Part shown: one piece after another, positions 48,126 to 56,977 of the stretch
Layout: each line of letters begins with the position of its first letter
Position numbering within the stretch: the stretch's first letter is position 1
NCBI RefSeq assembly: GCF_030406405.1
Contig: NZ_JAUEPL010000021.1
Location: 1 to 64,000, forward strand
Reading direction: 5' to 3'
Length of the DNA stretch: 64,000 nt
Source of the DNA: Streptomyces ficellus
GTDB lineage: Bacteria > Actinomycetota > Actinomycetes > Streptomycetales > Streptomycetaceae
Notes under the pieces: generated by a model
Databases searched by the model: none
What the model was told of the DNA's origin: nothing
What the model saw: only the letters and a program-made list of their open reading frames with translations
Made by a program: the position numbers and the translations under genes

Positions 48126-48823
48126 GGCTGTCCTTCTCCCTCGGTGGCCGCTGGTGGGGCCTTCACTCTAGCTCCCCGCCCGAAGCGCCCCCACGCGTAC
48201 AGGAAGCCCAGGCAGAACCCCACCACGTGCGCCAGGTACGCCACCCCGGGACCGCTGCCGGTGCCCCGCGCCGCCATCATCCACTGGAGCACGAACCAGA
48301 AGACCAGCACGGCCCAGGCGGGAAAGCGCAGCGGCAGGAAGAACAGGAACGGGAAGAGGCTGGTGACCCGCGCCCGGGGGAAGAGGTAGAGGAAGGCACC
48401 GAGCACCCCCGAGATCGCCCCCGACCCCCCGACCAGCGTCTGCTCCGAGTGCGCGTGGGCCACCGCGTACGCGAGCAGGGCGAGATAACCGCAGGCGGCG
48501 TAGAAGAGGCAGAACTCCAGGTGCCCCAACCGCTCCTCGGCCATCGCCCCGAACACGTACAGGAAGAGCATGTTGCCCAGCAGGTGCAGCCAGCTTCCGC
48601 TGACGAACAGCGCGGTCAGCGGCGTGGACAGCGCCCCCGGCGAGCCGCTCAGCAGGTCGGCCGGGATCACCCCCCAGCGGCGGAAGTACGCGCTCTGCGC
48701 CGCCAGCAGCTCGTCGCCGGTGCCGTACGACGGGTTCAACCCGGACACCGGACTGATCAGGAAGACCAGGAAGCAGGCGCCGATCACGCCATAGGTCACA
48801 GTCGGTCCGCGCCAAGCGATCAT
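48122..48823 (-). CDS. Rhomboid-family intramembrane serine protease
   Basis: 233 aa, six membrane helices. SGSWLHLLGNMLFLYVFG (first conserved helix), GGSGAISGVLGAF with catalytic Ser134, and AHVVGFCLGF with His199 form the rhomboid dyad. ATG 48821-48823 begins MIAWRGPTVTYGV; the Shine-Dalgarno is weak and the frame is open upstream, so the start is uncertain. Substrates unknown. Operon with the RAM protein. Confidence 0.92.
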   Translation of the reverse strand: MIAWRGPTVTYGVIGACFLVFLISPVSGLNPSYGTGDELLAAQSAYFRRWGVIPADLLSGSPGALSTPLTALFVSGSWLHLLGNMLFLYVFGAMAEERLGHLEFCLFYAACGYLALLAYAVAHAHSEQTLVGGSGAISGVLGAFLYLFPRARVTSLFPFLFFLPLRFPAWAVLVFWFVLQWMMAARGTGSGPGVAYLAHVVGFCLGFLYAWGRFGRGARVKAPPAATEGEGQP

Positions 48824-48981
48824 GGACAGATCATGACGTAAACGGAGGGAGCGGGACAGGGCGCCTCGCCGCGACACGGGGGTACCCCGAGGCCGTAGGG
48901 TTACGGGCAGTACCTCCGCAGTTCGACGGCGCACCGCGGCTCCGCACCCCGGCACGAGAGCACATGGAAGAGGACGGCACG

Positions 48982-49224
48982 ATGACGACGGTTCCCCTGC
49001 CGACCGCCGAGACCCGCTGGCGCTGCACGCTCTGCGGCAACCTGACGCGCTTCGACGTCACCCGGTCCTCCAAGGTCGTGGAGTACGTCCATCTGGACCT
49101 CGCCGGTGAGCCGAAGGTCGAGGAGCGCGAGGTGGTCAGTGAGACCATCGAGTCGGTCCGCTGCCGCTGGTGCAACGCGGTGGACCAGATCGAGCTGGTG
49201 GACAGGCCGGGCACCGCTTCCTGA
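48982..49224 (+). CDS. Small zinc-ribbon protein
   Basis: 80 aa with two Cys pairs, CTLCGN and CRWCNA, forming a likely zinc ribbon; otherwise acidic. ATG 48982 is preferred over ATG 48964 because GAGGA lies seven bases upstream. Function unknown; it precedes the NYN protein gene by 50 bp on the same strand and may be co-transcribed. Confidence 0.85.
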   Translation: MTTVPLPTAETRWRCTLCGNLTRFDVTRSSKVVEYVHLDLAGEPKVEEREVVSETIESVRCRWCNAVDQIELVDRPGTAS

Positions 49225-49274
49225 GACGGGAGCGGCCCGGCGGGCATGACGGACGGGTAGTGGGGTGACGGATC

Positions 49275-50639
49275 GTGGAGCAGCCCGCAAGCGGCGCTGA
49301 ACCGGCCGGTGCGGCCGGTGACGCCGCCGAGGCGCTCGACCGGCCGCTGCCCGAAGGGGTGCGGCGCCGGGTCGTCGCCCTCGTCTCCGACGCCTTCGGC
49401 GGCCTGACGGTGGCGGAGCTGCCCGCCCAGCTGCGCCAGTACGCCCGGTTCACCCCGTCCCGGCGCGCGAGGTTCGCGGGCAACGCGATGGCGGCCGCGC
49501 TGGAGAGCGAGCCGCTGTTCCGGCAGCGGATCGGCGAGCGCCTCAGGGAGGGCCGGCCGGAGCTGGCCGGAGCGGTCGAGTCCGGCTCGCCCCCGGCCGC
49601 CGCCGACCCCGTCGACGTCGCCGCCGCGGCCTATGTGCTGCGCCCGGCCGGCTGGGTCAAGCTGGTCGCCGCCGCCGGTGAGGAGGCGCAGCGGGCCGAC
49701 GCCGAGCGGGCCGACGAGGCGGGCCGGCGGGAGCTGGAACGGCTGCGCGCCGAGCTGGCCGAGGCCCGCGCGCAGACGAAGGCCGAGACGGAGCGGCTGC
49801 GCACCGAGCTGGACGCGGCGCGCAAGGAGGCCGAATCGCTTCAGCGCAAGCTGCGCAGCGCCCAGAGCGACGTCAAGCGCGGCGAGGCCGCCCTGCGCCG
49901 TACGCAGGCCGACATCGACGGCATCAGGGCCGAGGCGGCCGCCCAGGTCTCCGCGGCCGAGAGCGAGACGCGCCGCCTCAAGGCGCGGCTCGGCGAGACC
50001 GAGGCCGCGCTGGAGGCCAGCCGGCGGGCCGCCCGCGAGGGCCGCTCGGTGGAGGACATGCGGCTGCGGCTGCTCCTCGACACGGTCCTGGAGTCCGCCC
50101 AGGGGCTGCGGCGCGAGCTGGCCCTGCCGCCCGTCTCCGCCCGCCCGGCGGACACCGTCGACGCCGTCGAGCCCGGCCGGATGTCGCCCAAGGACATCGC
50201 GGCCCGCGCCCTGTCCGAGACCGACCCGGCGCTGCTGGACCAGCTGCTCGCCCTGCCCCAGGCGCACCTGGTCGTGGACGGCTACAACGTCACCAAGACC
50301 GGCTATCCCACCATGCCCCTGGAGAAGCAGCGGCTGCGGCTGCTCGGCGGTCTGTCCGCGCTGGCCGCCCGCACGGGCGCCGAGGTCACCTGTGTCTTCG
50401 ACGGCGCCGAGCTCGCCGCTCCGGTGCTGCTGGCGCCGCCGCGCGGCGTGCGGGTGCTGTTCTCCAAGCCGGGCGTGACGGCGGACGAGTTGATCCGCCA
50501 GCTGGTACGGGCCGAGCCGCCGGGCCGGCCCGTCGTCGTGGTCTCCACCGACCGCGAAGTCGCCGACGGTGTCGCCACGTCCGGCGCGAGGCCGGTCGCG
50601 TCCGCCTTGTTGCTGAAGCGCCTTTCGCGGCTCTCGTAA
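49275..50639 (+). CDS. NYN-domain (YacP-like) ribonuclease-type protein with coiled coil
   Basis: 454 aa. N-terminal Ala-rich helical domain (about 30-130), a long coiled coil (about 135-265: RAELAEARAQTKAETERLRTE), and a C-terminal NYN/PIN-like domain (about 330-454) with LVVDGYNVTKTGYP, CVFDGAE and VVVVSTDREVADG, whose acidic residues fit a metal-dependent RNase. Probably RNA-processing or decay factor; substrate unknown. Start GTG 49275. Confidence 0.88.
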   Translation: MEQPASGAEPAGAAGDAAEALDRPLPEGVRRRVVALVSDAFGGLTVAELPAQLRQYARFTPSRRARFAGNAMAAALESEPLFRQRIGERLREGRPELAGAVESGSPPAAADPVDVAAAAYVLRPAGWVKLVAAAGEEAQRADAERADEAGRRELERLRAELAEARAQTKAETERLRTELDAARKEAESLQRKLRSAQSDVKRGEAALRRTQADIDGIRAEAAAQVSAAESETRRLKARLGETEAALEASRRAAREGRSVEDMRLRLLLDTVLESAQGLRRELALPPVSARPADTVDAVEPGRMSPKDIAARALSETDPALLDQLLALPQAHLVVDGYNVTKTGYPTMPLEKQRLRLLGGLSALAARTGAEVTCVFDGAELAAPVLLAPPRGVRVLFSKPGVTADELIRQLVRAEPPGRPVVVVSTDREVADGVATSGARPVASALLLKRLSRLS

Positions 50640-50817
50640 CTCCCTGGGCGCAATGCCCGATTGAGGGAAACCTACCGTCAAGTTCCCATGACGCAGCGTG
50701 GACTGTGTGTAAAGAATGTGACCTGTGAGCGAGATTTTTCGCATGAGGATTTGAACTGATCACAAGATGGTCACTAGGGTCTGGCCACGAACCTTCGCGC
50801 AGGTGATCACTCATCCG

Positions 50818-50930
50818 GAGTGACAGCGAAGGAACCGCCTAATTCCGTACAGTCCGGCCTGTTTTGCGGGGGAGCCGGGCACGATGTACGGAGCCGGGGC
50901 AACCGACCCCATAGCCCGGCAGGCGGCTCA
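50818..50930 (+). promoter_or_regulatory. c-di-AMP (ydaO/yuaA) riboswitch
   Basis: Leader RNA matching the ydaO class: AGGAACCGCCTAATTCC at the 5' side, GGGGGAGCCGGG, GGAGCCGGGGCAACCGACC, and closing AGGCGG. P1 pairs CCGCCT (50835-50840) with AGGCGG (50921-50926). The Shine-Dalgarno of the NlpC/P60 gene (50938-50943) follows at once. It occupies the 313-bp gap 50640-50952 with an upstream promoter area. c-di-AMP should turn the hydrolase off. Confidence 0.9.
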
Positions 50931-50952
50931 GAGGAAGAAGGAGCTCGCCTCC

Positions 50953-51978
50953 GTGGCGTCCCACCGTCGTCCCAAGCAGCCGAGCCGCGCCCGTGTGACC
51001 GTGCTCACCGCGACCGCCGCCGCTGCCGTCGCCCTCTCCTCCCAAGCAGCTCAGGCTGACCCCAAGCCGAGCAAGAGCGAGGTCAAGGCCAAGGTCGACA
51101 AGCTCCACCACGAGGCCGAGGTGGCCACCGAGCAGTTCAACCTCGCCGACGAGCAGCGCGGCAAGCTCCAGAAGGAGGTCGACGCTCTCCAGGACAAGGT
51201 GGCCCGCGGCCAGCAGGAGCTGAACGAACTGCGCGACAGCCTCGGCGCGGTGGCAACCGCCCAGTACCGCGCCGGCGGCATGGACCCGTCCCTGCAGCTG
51301 TTCCTGTCCTCCGACCCGGACACCTACCTCGACAAGGCGTCCGCCGTCGAGGCGATGAGCGTCAAGCAGGCCGAGGCCCTGGAGACCATCCAGGCCAAGC
51401 AGCGCACCCTGGCGCAGGAGCGCGCCGAGGCGACGGGGAAGCTCGCCGACCTCGAAGACGTACGCAAGTCCCTGGCCGAGAAGAAGAAGTCCTACCAGGG
51501 CAAGCTGGCCGAGGCGCAGAAGCTGCTCAACACGCTGACCGCCGAAGAGCGGGCCACGATGCAGCAGGAGGAGCAGCGCGCCAGCCGTGCCGCGAGCGAC
51601 CGCGTCGACCTCGGCAACGAGGCCCCGGCCTCCCAGCGCGGTGCCGCCGCCCTCGCGGCCGCCAACACCCAGGTCGGCAAGCCGTACATCTCCGGCGCCG
51701 AGGGCCCCAACGCCTACGACTGCTCGGGCCTGACGCAGTGGGCGTACCGCCAGGCCGGTGTGAGCATCAGCCGCACCACCTACACCCAGCAGAACGACGG
51801 TGTGAAGATCGGTCGCAGCCAGCTCAAGCCGGGCGACCTCGTCTTCTTCAACGGCCTGTCGCACGTGGGCCTGTACGCGGGCAACAACACCATCCTGCAC
51901 GCCCCGAAGCCGGGTGCCGTCGTCCGTTACGAGTCGATGGACTACATGGGCACGTTCCAGTTCGGCGTTCGCGTCTGA
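50953..51978 (+). CDS. Secreted NlpC/P60 peptidoglycan hydrolase, c-di-AMP-controlled
   Basis: 341-aa D,L-endopeptidase cutting cell-wall stem peptides. Signal peptide (about 1-36), long coiled-coil (about 42-215), NlpC/P60 domain with Cys257 (AYDCSGLTQWAYR), His304 (LSHVGLYAG) and His316. GTG 50953 is chosen: AAGGAG lies nine bases upstream and the frame from 50884 would begin inside the riboswitch. First of a tandem pair. Confidence 0.95.
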   Translation: MASHRRPKQPSRARVTVLTATAAAAVALSSQAAQADPKPSKSEVKAKVDKLHHEAEVATEQFNLADEQRGKLQKEVDALQDKVARGQQELNELRDSLGAVATAQYRAGGMDPSLQLFLSSDPDTYLDKASAVEAMSVKQAEALETIQAKQRTLAQERAEATGKLADLEDVRKSLAEKKKSYQGKLAEAQKLLNTLTAEERATMQQEEQRASRAASDRVDLGNEAPASQRGAAALAAANTQVGKPYISGAEGPNAYDCSGLTQWAYRQAGVSISRTTYTQQNDGVKIGRSQLKPGDLVFFNGLSHVGLYAGNNTILHAPKPGAVVRYESMDYMGTFQFGVRV

Positions 51979-52034
51979 CGCGCCCGAACCCCGCGCCCGA
52001 TCGGGTGGTTTACCGCCCTCAAAGCTGACGCTCC

Positions 52035-52067
52035 GCCCCGCCGGTGACCTTGTGGTCTCGGCGGGGC
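52035..52067 (+). terminator. Terminator between the two NlpC/P60 genes
   Basis: 9-bp stem GCCCCGCCG / CGGCGGGGC with a 15-nt loop, 56 bp after the first hydrolase stop. It suggests the second gene has its own promoter. Confidence 0.65.
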
Positions 52068-52174
52068 GCCGCTGTTCGAGGCCCGTACGGCCGGTGGCCG
52101 GTGGGTGGCCGCCCGGCTACTGTCTGGCGCGCAACAGCCTGCACAGCCTGCAACAGCGGAAGGGAGCGCGGTTC

Positions 52175-53203
52175 GTGGCGTCCCATCGCCGGTCCTCGTC
52201 ATCCTCGTCCGGGTTCACCCGGAGCGCGAAGGTCACTGTCCTCTCCGCCGCGGCGGCCACCGCCGCCGCTTTCGGCGCCTCACCGGCGAGCGCCGACCCC
52301 GGCACCCCGGCGGAGGTCACCCGCGCCAAGGTCGACCGGCTCTACGCGGAGGCCGAGAAGGCCACCGAGGGGTTCAACGAGGCCGACGAGCGCACCGACG
52401 CGCTGCGCGGGCGGGTGGCCCAGGTGCAGGACAGCGTGGCGCGCGGACAGGAGCGCATCAACCGGATGCGCGGCCTGCTGGGCGCGGTGGCGGGCGCGCA
52501 GTACCGCTCGGGCGGCATGGACCCCGCGCTCGCGCTGATGCTCTCCGAGGACCCCGACACCTACCTCGACAAGGCCGCCGTCCTCGACCGGATCAGCGAG
52601 CGGCAGACGACCGCGCTCGCGGAACTCCGGCGCGCCCAGCGCGGGCTGGCCCAGGAGCGCGCCGAGGCCACCCGCATGCTCGCCGAACTGGAGCGCAGCC
52701 GGGCCGCCGTGGCGCTCCACAAGCGCACGGTCGAGCGCAAGCTCGCCGAGGCGCGCGCCCTGTTGAACGCCCTGTCCACCGACGAGCGCGACGCCTACGA
52801 CCGCGCCTCCCGCTCCGGCCGCGACGACCTGCCGCCGCTCGCCGGTGAGGCCGTCTCCGGCCGGGCGGCCGCCGCGGTGGCCGCGGCCCGCTCGGCGGTC
52901 GGCAAGCCCTATGTGTGGGGCGCCAACGGCCCCTCCGGCTTCGACTGTTCGGGCCTGATGCAGTGGTCGTACGCACAGGCGGGCGTCGGCCTGCCGCGCA
53001 CCTCGCAGGCACAGCGCAACGCCGGACGGCACGTCCCGCTGTCCGAGGCGCGCCCCGGCGACCTGGTGACGTACCGGGACGATGCCAGCCATGTCGGGAT
53101 GTACATGGGCAACGGCCAGGTGGTGCACGCCCCGTACCCGGGTGCCCCGGTGCGCTACGACCCGGTCGGCATGATGCCCGTCTCGGCGGTCACGCGCGTC
53201 TGA
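52175..53203 (+). CDS. Secreted NlpC/P60 peptidoglycan hydrolase, tandem paralogue
   Basis: 342 aa, same architecture as the preceding gene: signal peptide, coiled coil, NlpC/P60 domain with Cys258 (FDCSGLMQWSY), His306 (ASHVGMYMG) and His318. The N-terminal VASHRR and the segment GGMDPALALMLSEDPDTYLDKAA match its neighbour. GTG 52175 has AAGGGAG eight bases upstream. The 196-bp leader carries no ydaO-like core. Confidence 0.94.
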   Translation: MASHRRSSSSSSGFTRSAKVTVLSAAAATAAAFGASPASADPGTPAEVTRAKVDRLYAEAEKATEGFNEADERTDALRGRVAQVQDSVARGQERINRMRGLLGAVAGAQYRSGGMDPALALMLSEDPDTYLDKAAVLDRISERQTTALAELRRAQRGLAQERAEATRMLAELERSRAAVALHKRTVERKLAEARALLNALSTDERDAYDRASRSGRDDLPPLAGEAVSGRAAAAVAAARSAVGKPYVWGANGPSGFDCSGLMQWSYAQAGVGLPRTSQAQRNAGRHVPLSEARPGDLVTYRDDASHVGMYMGNGQVVHAPYPGAPVRYDPVGMMPVSAVTRV

Positions 53204-53219
53204 CCGTACGATCGGGAGA

Positions 53220-54362
53220 ATGTGGGTCCCCAGACGTGCGGTGGCGGTGGCTGCGGGCCTCGTCCTGGTCTCCGGCTGTACGGCTCAGGAAGCACCCGGC
53301 ACGGCCCAGTTCCAGTCGGCGGTGGACCGGCGGGCCGCCGCCGTGCGGGCCGAGGAGCTCGCCGGGGTGCCGCTCGGCTCCTGGTCGTACCGCGTGACGC
53401 GGGTGCGGCGGGACGGCGACCGGGCCACCGCGCGCGCCGAGCTGAGCTACCGCATCGCCGGGTACGACAGCGGGGCGGTGACCGGCGAGCGGGTGCTTGA
53501 GCTCGCGGAGCGGGACGGCCGCTGGTACGTGACGTCCGACCGGCCCGCGCAGGGCGCCGCCCAGCACCTCTGGGAGCAGGGCGACATCCAGGTCGTACGG
53601 GGCAGGAACAGCCTGGTCCTCGGGGTCGGGCAGGACGCGGCGCGGCTGAAGTCCGTCGCGGCGGCCGCGGACCGGGCGGTGCCCGCCGTGTCCGACGCCT
53701 GGCCCGGCGGGTGGGCGCGGCGCGTGGTGGTGCTCGTGCCGGCCTCGCTGAAGGGCATGGGCGCGCTGCTGGGGGAGCCGGCGGCGGGGTACCGGGGGAT
53801 CGCGGCGGTGACGACCGGCCGGGTCGGGGGCGGCGCGGACGCCCCGGCCGACCGCGTGATCGTCAACCCCGAGGCGTACGCGGTGCTGGGCGAGTTCGGG
53901 CAGGGCGTCGTGCTCGCCCACGAGACGGCGCATGTCGCGTCCCGCGCGTACACCTCCGCGGCCACGCCGCTGTGGCTCTCGGAGGGGTTCGCCGACTGGG
54001 TGGCCTACCGGGGCACGGGGCGGCCGGCGGCGCGGGTGGCCCCGGAGCTGCGGGCGGCGGTCCGGGCGGGGGACGTCCCGGACGCCCTGCCGGACGACGA
54101 GGACTTCAGGTTCGGGGGCTCAGGCCGTTCGTCCGGCGGTGACGCGGGCGCGCTGGCGCGTGCGTACGAGGCCGGCTGGCTGGCCTGCGCGCTGATCGCC
54201 GACCGGTGGGGCGAGGCGAAGCTGACGGCGTTCTACCGGGCGGTGGGCAAGCACGAGAAGCGGGCCGGCGCGGTGGAGGAGGCCCTGCGCGAGGTGCTGT
54301 CGACCACCCCGGAGGCCTTCACCGCCCAGTGGCGCGGCTACCTGCGCGAACAGCTCGGCTAG
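53220..54362 (+). CDS. Lipoprotein with HExxH metalloprotease domain
   Basis: 380 aa: signal with lipobox LVSGC (Cys20), an NTF2-like N-terminal region (about 30-120), and a gluzincin-like zinc site AHETAHVASR (HExxH) with downstream LSEGFADWVAYRG supplying the third ligand Glu. Likely membrane-attached extracellular peptidase; substrate unknown. ATG 53220 has only a very close GGGAGA; a start at GTG 53241 is possible but would shorten the signal peptide. Confidence 0.85.
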   Translation: MWVPRRAVAVAAGLVLVSGCTAQEAPGTAQFQSAVDRRAAAVRAEELAGVPLGSWSYRVTRVRRDGDRATARAELSYRIAGYDSGAVTGERVLELAERDGRWYVTSDRPAQGAAQHLWEQGDIQVVRGRNSLVLGVGQDAARLKSVAAAADRAVPAVSDAWPGGWARRVVVLVPASLKGMGALLGEPAAGYRGIAAVTTGRVGGGADAPADRVIVNPEAYAVLGEFGQGVVLAHETAHVASRAYTSAATPLWLSEGFADWVAYRGTGRPAARVAPELRAAVRAGDVPDALPDDEDFRFGGSGRSSGGDAGALARAYEAGWLACALIADRWGEAKLTAFYRAVGKHEKRAGAVEEALREVLSTTPEAFTAQWRGYLREQLG

Positions 54363-54381
54363 CCGGCCGGCCGCCGCCGTA

Positions 54382-55632
54382 TCAGGAGGTGAGCACCCGG
54401 TCGCGGGTCGCCTGAGCCGGGACCGTGGCGCGCTCGCGCAGGCGCGGCTCGGTGACCGACTGGAGCCACAGCTGCCGGCAGGCGGTGACCGTGGCCGCGA
54501 CGAGCAGCCCGTTGCGTACGGTCAGCAGCAGCAGGCCCCAGCCGTCGCTGTGCACGACGTGGGTGAACCAGATCGGGAACTCCAGCATCGTCACGCCCGT
54601 CGCCGCCAGCACCAGCCGTGCCGCCCCGCGCATCCGGCTGTTGTGGAAGACCAGGCAGACGGCCGCCAGTCCGACCAGCCAGATCATGTACTGCGGGCTG
54701 ATCACCCGGCTCGTGGTGGTGAACAGCAGCACGGCAGCGAAGGCCGCGTCGCACAGTGTCGTCGTACCGAACTCCCGCGCCCGCACCCGCCACACCAGCA
54801 GCCAGCCGAACGCCGCCACCGTCAGCGCGAGCGCGGCGGTGGAGACCACCGGGACGTACGGGCCGAGGAACTCCACCGACCCGTAGTTCAGCAGCACCTG
54901 CCCCTCCCAGCCGAAGTGCCGCGCCACATGGAAGACCAGCGCGCCCAGCGACTCCACCTCCGTGCCCCGGTCCCGCTGGAAGGTGAGGAAGGCCAGCGCC
55001 CCGGGCATCGCCGCCGTGCAGGCCAGCAGCACCGCCGCCCCCGTGACCACCGCCGTCGTCCACGAGCGCCGGGTGACCGGGCCGCGCCGGGTGCCCGCCA
55101 GCACCAGCACCGGCCAGACCTTCAGCAGCGCGCCGAAGCCGGCCAGCGCGCCGAGGACGCGCGGGTGCCGGACGCCCGCCAGCAGCGCGGCGACGGCCAC
55201 GGCGGTGACCATCAGGTCGTAGCGGGCGTACGCGGTCGGGCCGAGCAGCGGCACGCCCACGACCCACACCCACGCGCCCATGAGGCACTTGCCGGGGCGC
55301 CGCGCCGCGTACAGCAGCAGGCCGAGGACGAGCGCGTCGCTGACGAGGACGAGCACGAAGAAGGCCGAGGCGTAGTCGAGGAAGGGCAGCAGGCCGGGGG
55401 AGAGGATCGCGAGCGCGGCGGCCGGGGGGTACTGCCAGGTGACGTCGTCCAGCGGGTACGTGCCGGTCCTCAGCACCTCGTACCAGCCCTGGTAGATCTG
55501 CGAGACGTCGGAGGTGACGTCCGGTCCGGGCAGGACGAGGACCTTGAAGACACAGAGCAGCAGGAGAGTCCTGGTCAGAAGCCATATGCCGATGACTGCG
55601 ATCGGGAGCCGGGTGCCGCTGGGGCCCTTCAT
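54382..55632 (-). CDS. DUF2029 / GT87-family membrane mannosyltransferase-like protein
   Basis: 416 aa, about 11 membrane segments. TSDVSQIYQGWYEVLRTGTYPLDDVTWQYPP is the luminal acidic loop expected for polyprenol-phosphomannose-dependent GT-C enzymes. ATG 55630-55632 has GAGG five bases upstream. Divergent from the PimB-like gene with a 99-bp gap, which supports a shared role in phosphoinositol-mannoside or glycan assembly. Confidence 0.86.
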   Translation of the reverse strand: MKGPSGTRLPIAVIGIWLLTRTLLLLCVFKVLVLPGPDVTSDVSQIYQGWYEVLRTGTYPLDDVTWQYPPAAALAILSPGLLPFLDYASAFFVLVLVSDALVLGLLLYAARRPGKCLMGAWVWVVGVPLLGPTAYARYDLMVTAVAVAALLAGVRHPRVLGALAGFGALLKVWPVLVLAGTRRGPVTRRSWTTAVVTGAAVLLACTAAMPGALAFLTFQRDRGTEVESLGALVFHVARHFGWEGQVLLNYGSVEFLGPYVPVVSTAALALTVAAFGWLLVWRVRAREFGTTTLCDAAFAAVLLFTTTSRVISPQYMIWLVGLAAVCLVFHNSRMRGAARLVLAATGVTMLEFPIWFTHVVHSDGWGLLLLTVRNGLLVAATVTACRQLWLQSVTEPRLRERATVPAQATRDRVLTS

Positions 55633-55731
55633 GCGTACCTCGTCCGGGTGGGTGGGCGGTCTGGGGTCGTGGTGCCGGGCGGGACTGTGCGTGAGCGGTG
55701 GAGCGGCGCCGTTCGGTACTGTCGGCTTGCG

Positions 55732-56874
55732 ATGCACAAGACCTTGATCGTAACGAACGACTTTCCGCCCAGACCCGGCGGGATTCAGGCGTTTCTGCAC
55801 AACATGGCGCTCAGACTTGATCCGGAACGGATCGTTGTCTACGCCTCCACATGGAAGCGCGGCCGGGAGGGCGCCGAGGCGACCGCCCTGTTCGACGCCG
55901 AACAGCCGTTCCAGGTTGTCCGGGACCGTACGACGATGTTGTTGCCCACACCACGCGTCACCGCCCGCGCGGCCGGGCTGCTGCGCGAGCACGGCTGCGA
56001 GTCGGTGTGGTTCGGGGCGGCGGCCCCCCTCGGGCTGATGGCGCCGGCGCTGCGGAAGGCCGGGGCGCGGCGGATCGTCGCCACGACGCACGGCCACGAG
56101 GCGGGCTGGGCCCAGCTGCCGGGGTCGCGGCGGCTGCTGCGGCGGATCGGCGAGGGTACGGACACGATCACGTACCTCGGTGAGTACACGCGCTCGCGCA
56201 TCGCCGCGGCGCTGACGCCCGGAGCGGCCGGGCGGATGGTGCAGCTGCCGCCGGGCGTGGACGAGAAGACGTTCCACCCCGGGTCGGGCGGGGACGCGAT
56301 CCGGGAACGGCTGGGCCTGGCCGGTCGGCCGGTCGTGGTGTGCGTGTCCCGGCTGGTCCCGCGCAAGGGCCAGGACACCCTGATCAGGGCCATGCCCGCG
56401 ATCCTGCGGCGCGTGCCGGACGCGGTGCTGCTGATCGTGGGCGGCGGGCCGTACGGGAAGGACCTGCGCCGCCTCGCCGCCGGGACGGGGGTCGCCGGAT
56501 CGGTGCGCTTCACGGGCGCGGTGCCGTGGGAGGAGCTGCCGGCCCACTACGGGGCGGGCGACGTCTTCGCGATGCCGTGCCGGACGCGGCGGGGCGGCCT
56601 GGACGTCGAGGGGCTCGGCATCGTGTACCTGGAGGCCTCCGCGACCGGCCTGCCGGTGGTGGCGGGCGACTCGGGCGGCGCCCCCGACGCCGTACTGGAC
56701 GGGGAGACGGGCTGGGTCGTACGCGGCGAGTCCCCGGCGCAGTGCGCCGAGCGGATCGTGACGCTCCTGGAGGACCCGGAACTGCGCCGCCGCATGGGCG
56801 AGCGCGGCCGCGCCTGGGTCGAGGAGAAGTGGCGCTGGGACCTCCTCGCGGAACACCTCAAAACCCTGCTCTGA
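55732..56874 (+). CDS. GT4 glycosyltransferase, PimB-like
   Basis: 380-aa retaining GT-B enzyme similar to actinobacterial PimB' (GDP-mannose-dependent phosphatidylinositol-mannoside mannosyltransferase). NDFPPRPGGIQAFLHN, YLGEYTRSRI, VVCVSRLVPRKGQDTLI, RTRRGGLDVEGLGIVYLEA (catalytic E-x7-E) and GDSGGAPDAV are visible. The acceptor is inferred from family. Start ATG 55732. Confidence 0.9.
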   Translation: MHKTLIVTNDFPPRPGGIQAFLHNMALRLDPERIVVYASTWKRGREGAEATALFDAEQPFQVVRDRTTMLLPTPRVTARAAGLLREHGCESVWFGAAAPLGLMAPALRKAGARRIVATTHGHEAGWAQLPGSRRLLRRIGEGTDTITYLGEYTRSRIAAALTPGAAGRMVQLPPGVDEKTFHPGSGGDAIRERLGLAGRPVVVCVSRLVPRKGQDTLIRAMPAILRRVPDAVLLIVGGGPYGKDLRRLAAGTGVAGSVRFTGAVPWEELPAHYGAGDVFAMPCRTRRGGLDVEGLGIVYLEASATGLPVVAGDSGGAPDAVLDGETGWVVRGESPAQCAERIVTLLEDPELRRRMGERGRAWVEEKWRWDLLAEHLKTLL

Positions 56875-56904
56875 CCCGCCCCCACGTCCCTCGGCCCTGG
56901 GCCG

Positions 56905-56933
56905 GCCCCGCCCCCGGCCGCCGTGGGCGGGGC
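56905..56933. terminator. Bidirectional terminator between PimB-like and acyl-CoA synthetase genes
   Basis: 9-bp stem GCCCCGCCC / GGGCGGGGC with an 11-nt GC-rich loop, between convergent genes. Neighbouring G/C runs could extend the pairing. Confidence 0.7.
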
Positions 56934-56977
56934 GGGGGCCGGGCCTGCGGAACGCGGCTGTGGCCGGCTCGCAGAGG

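Noticed and set aside
50884..50952. ATG 50884 as start of the first NlpC/P60 gene
   Set aside because: It falls inside the c-di-AMP riboswitch core; GTG 50953 has a proper Shine-Dalgarno and a signal peptide directly after it.
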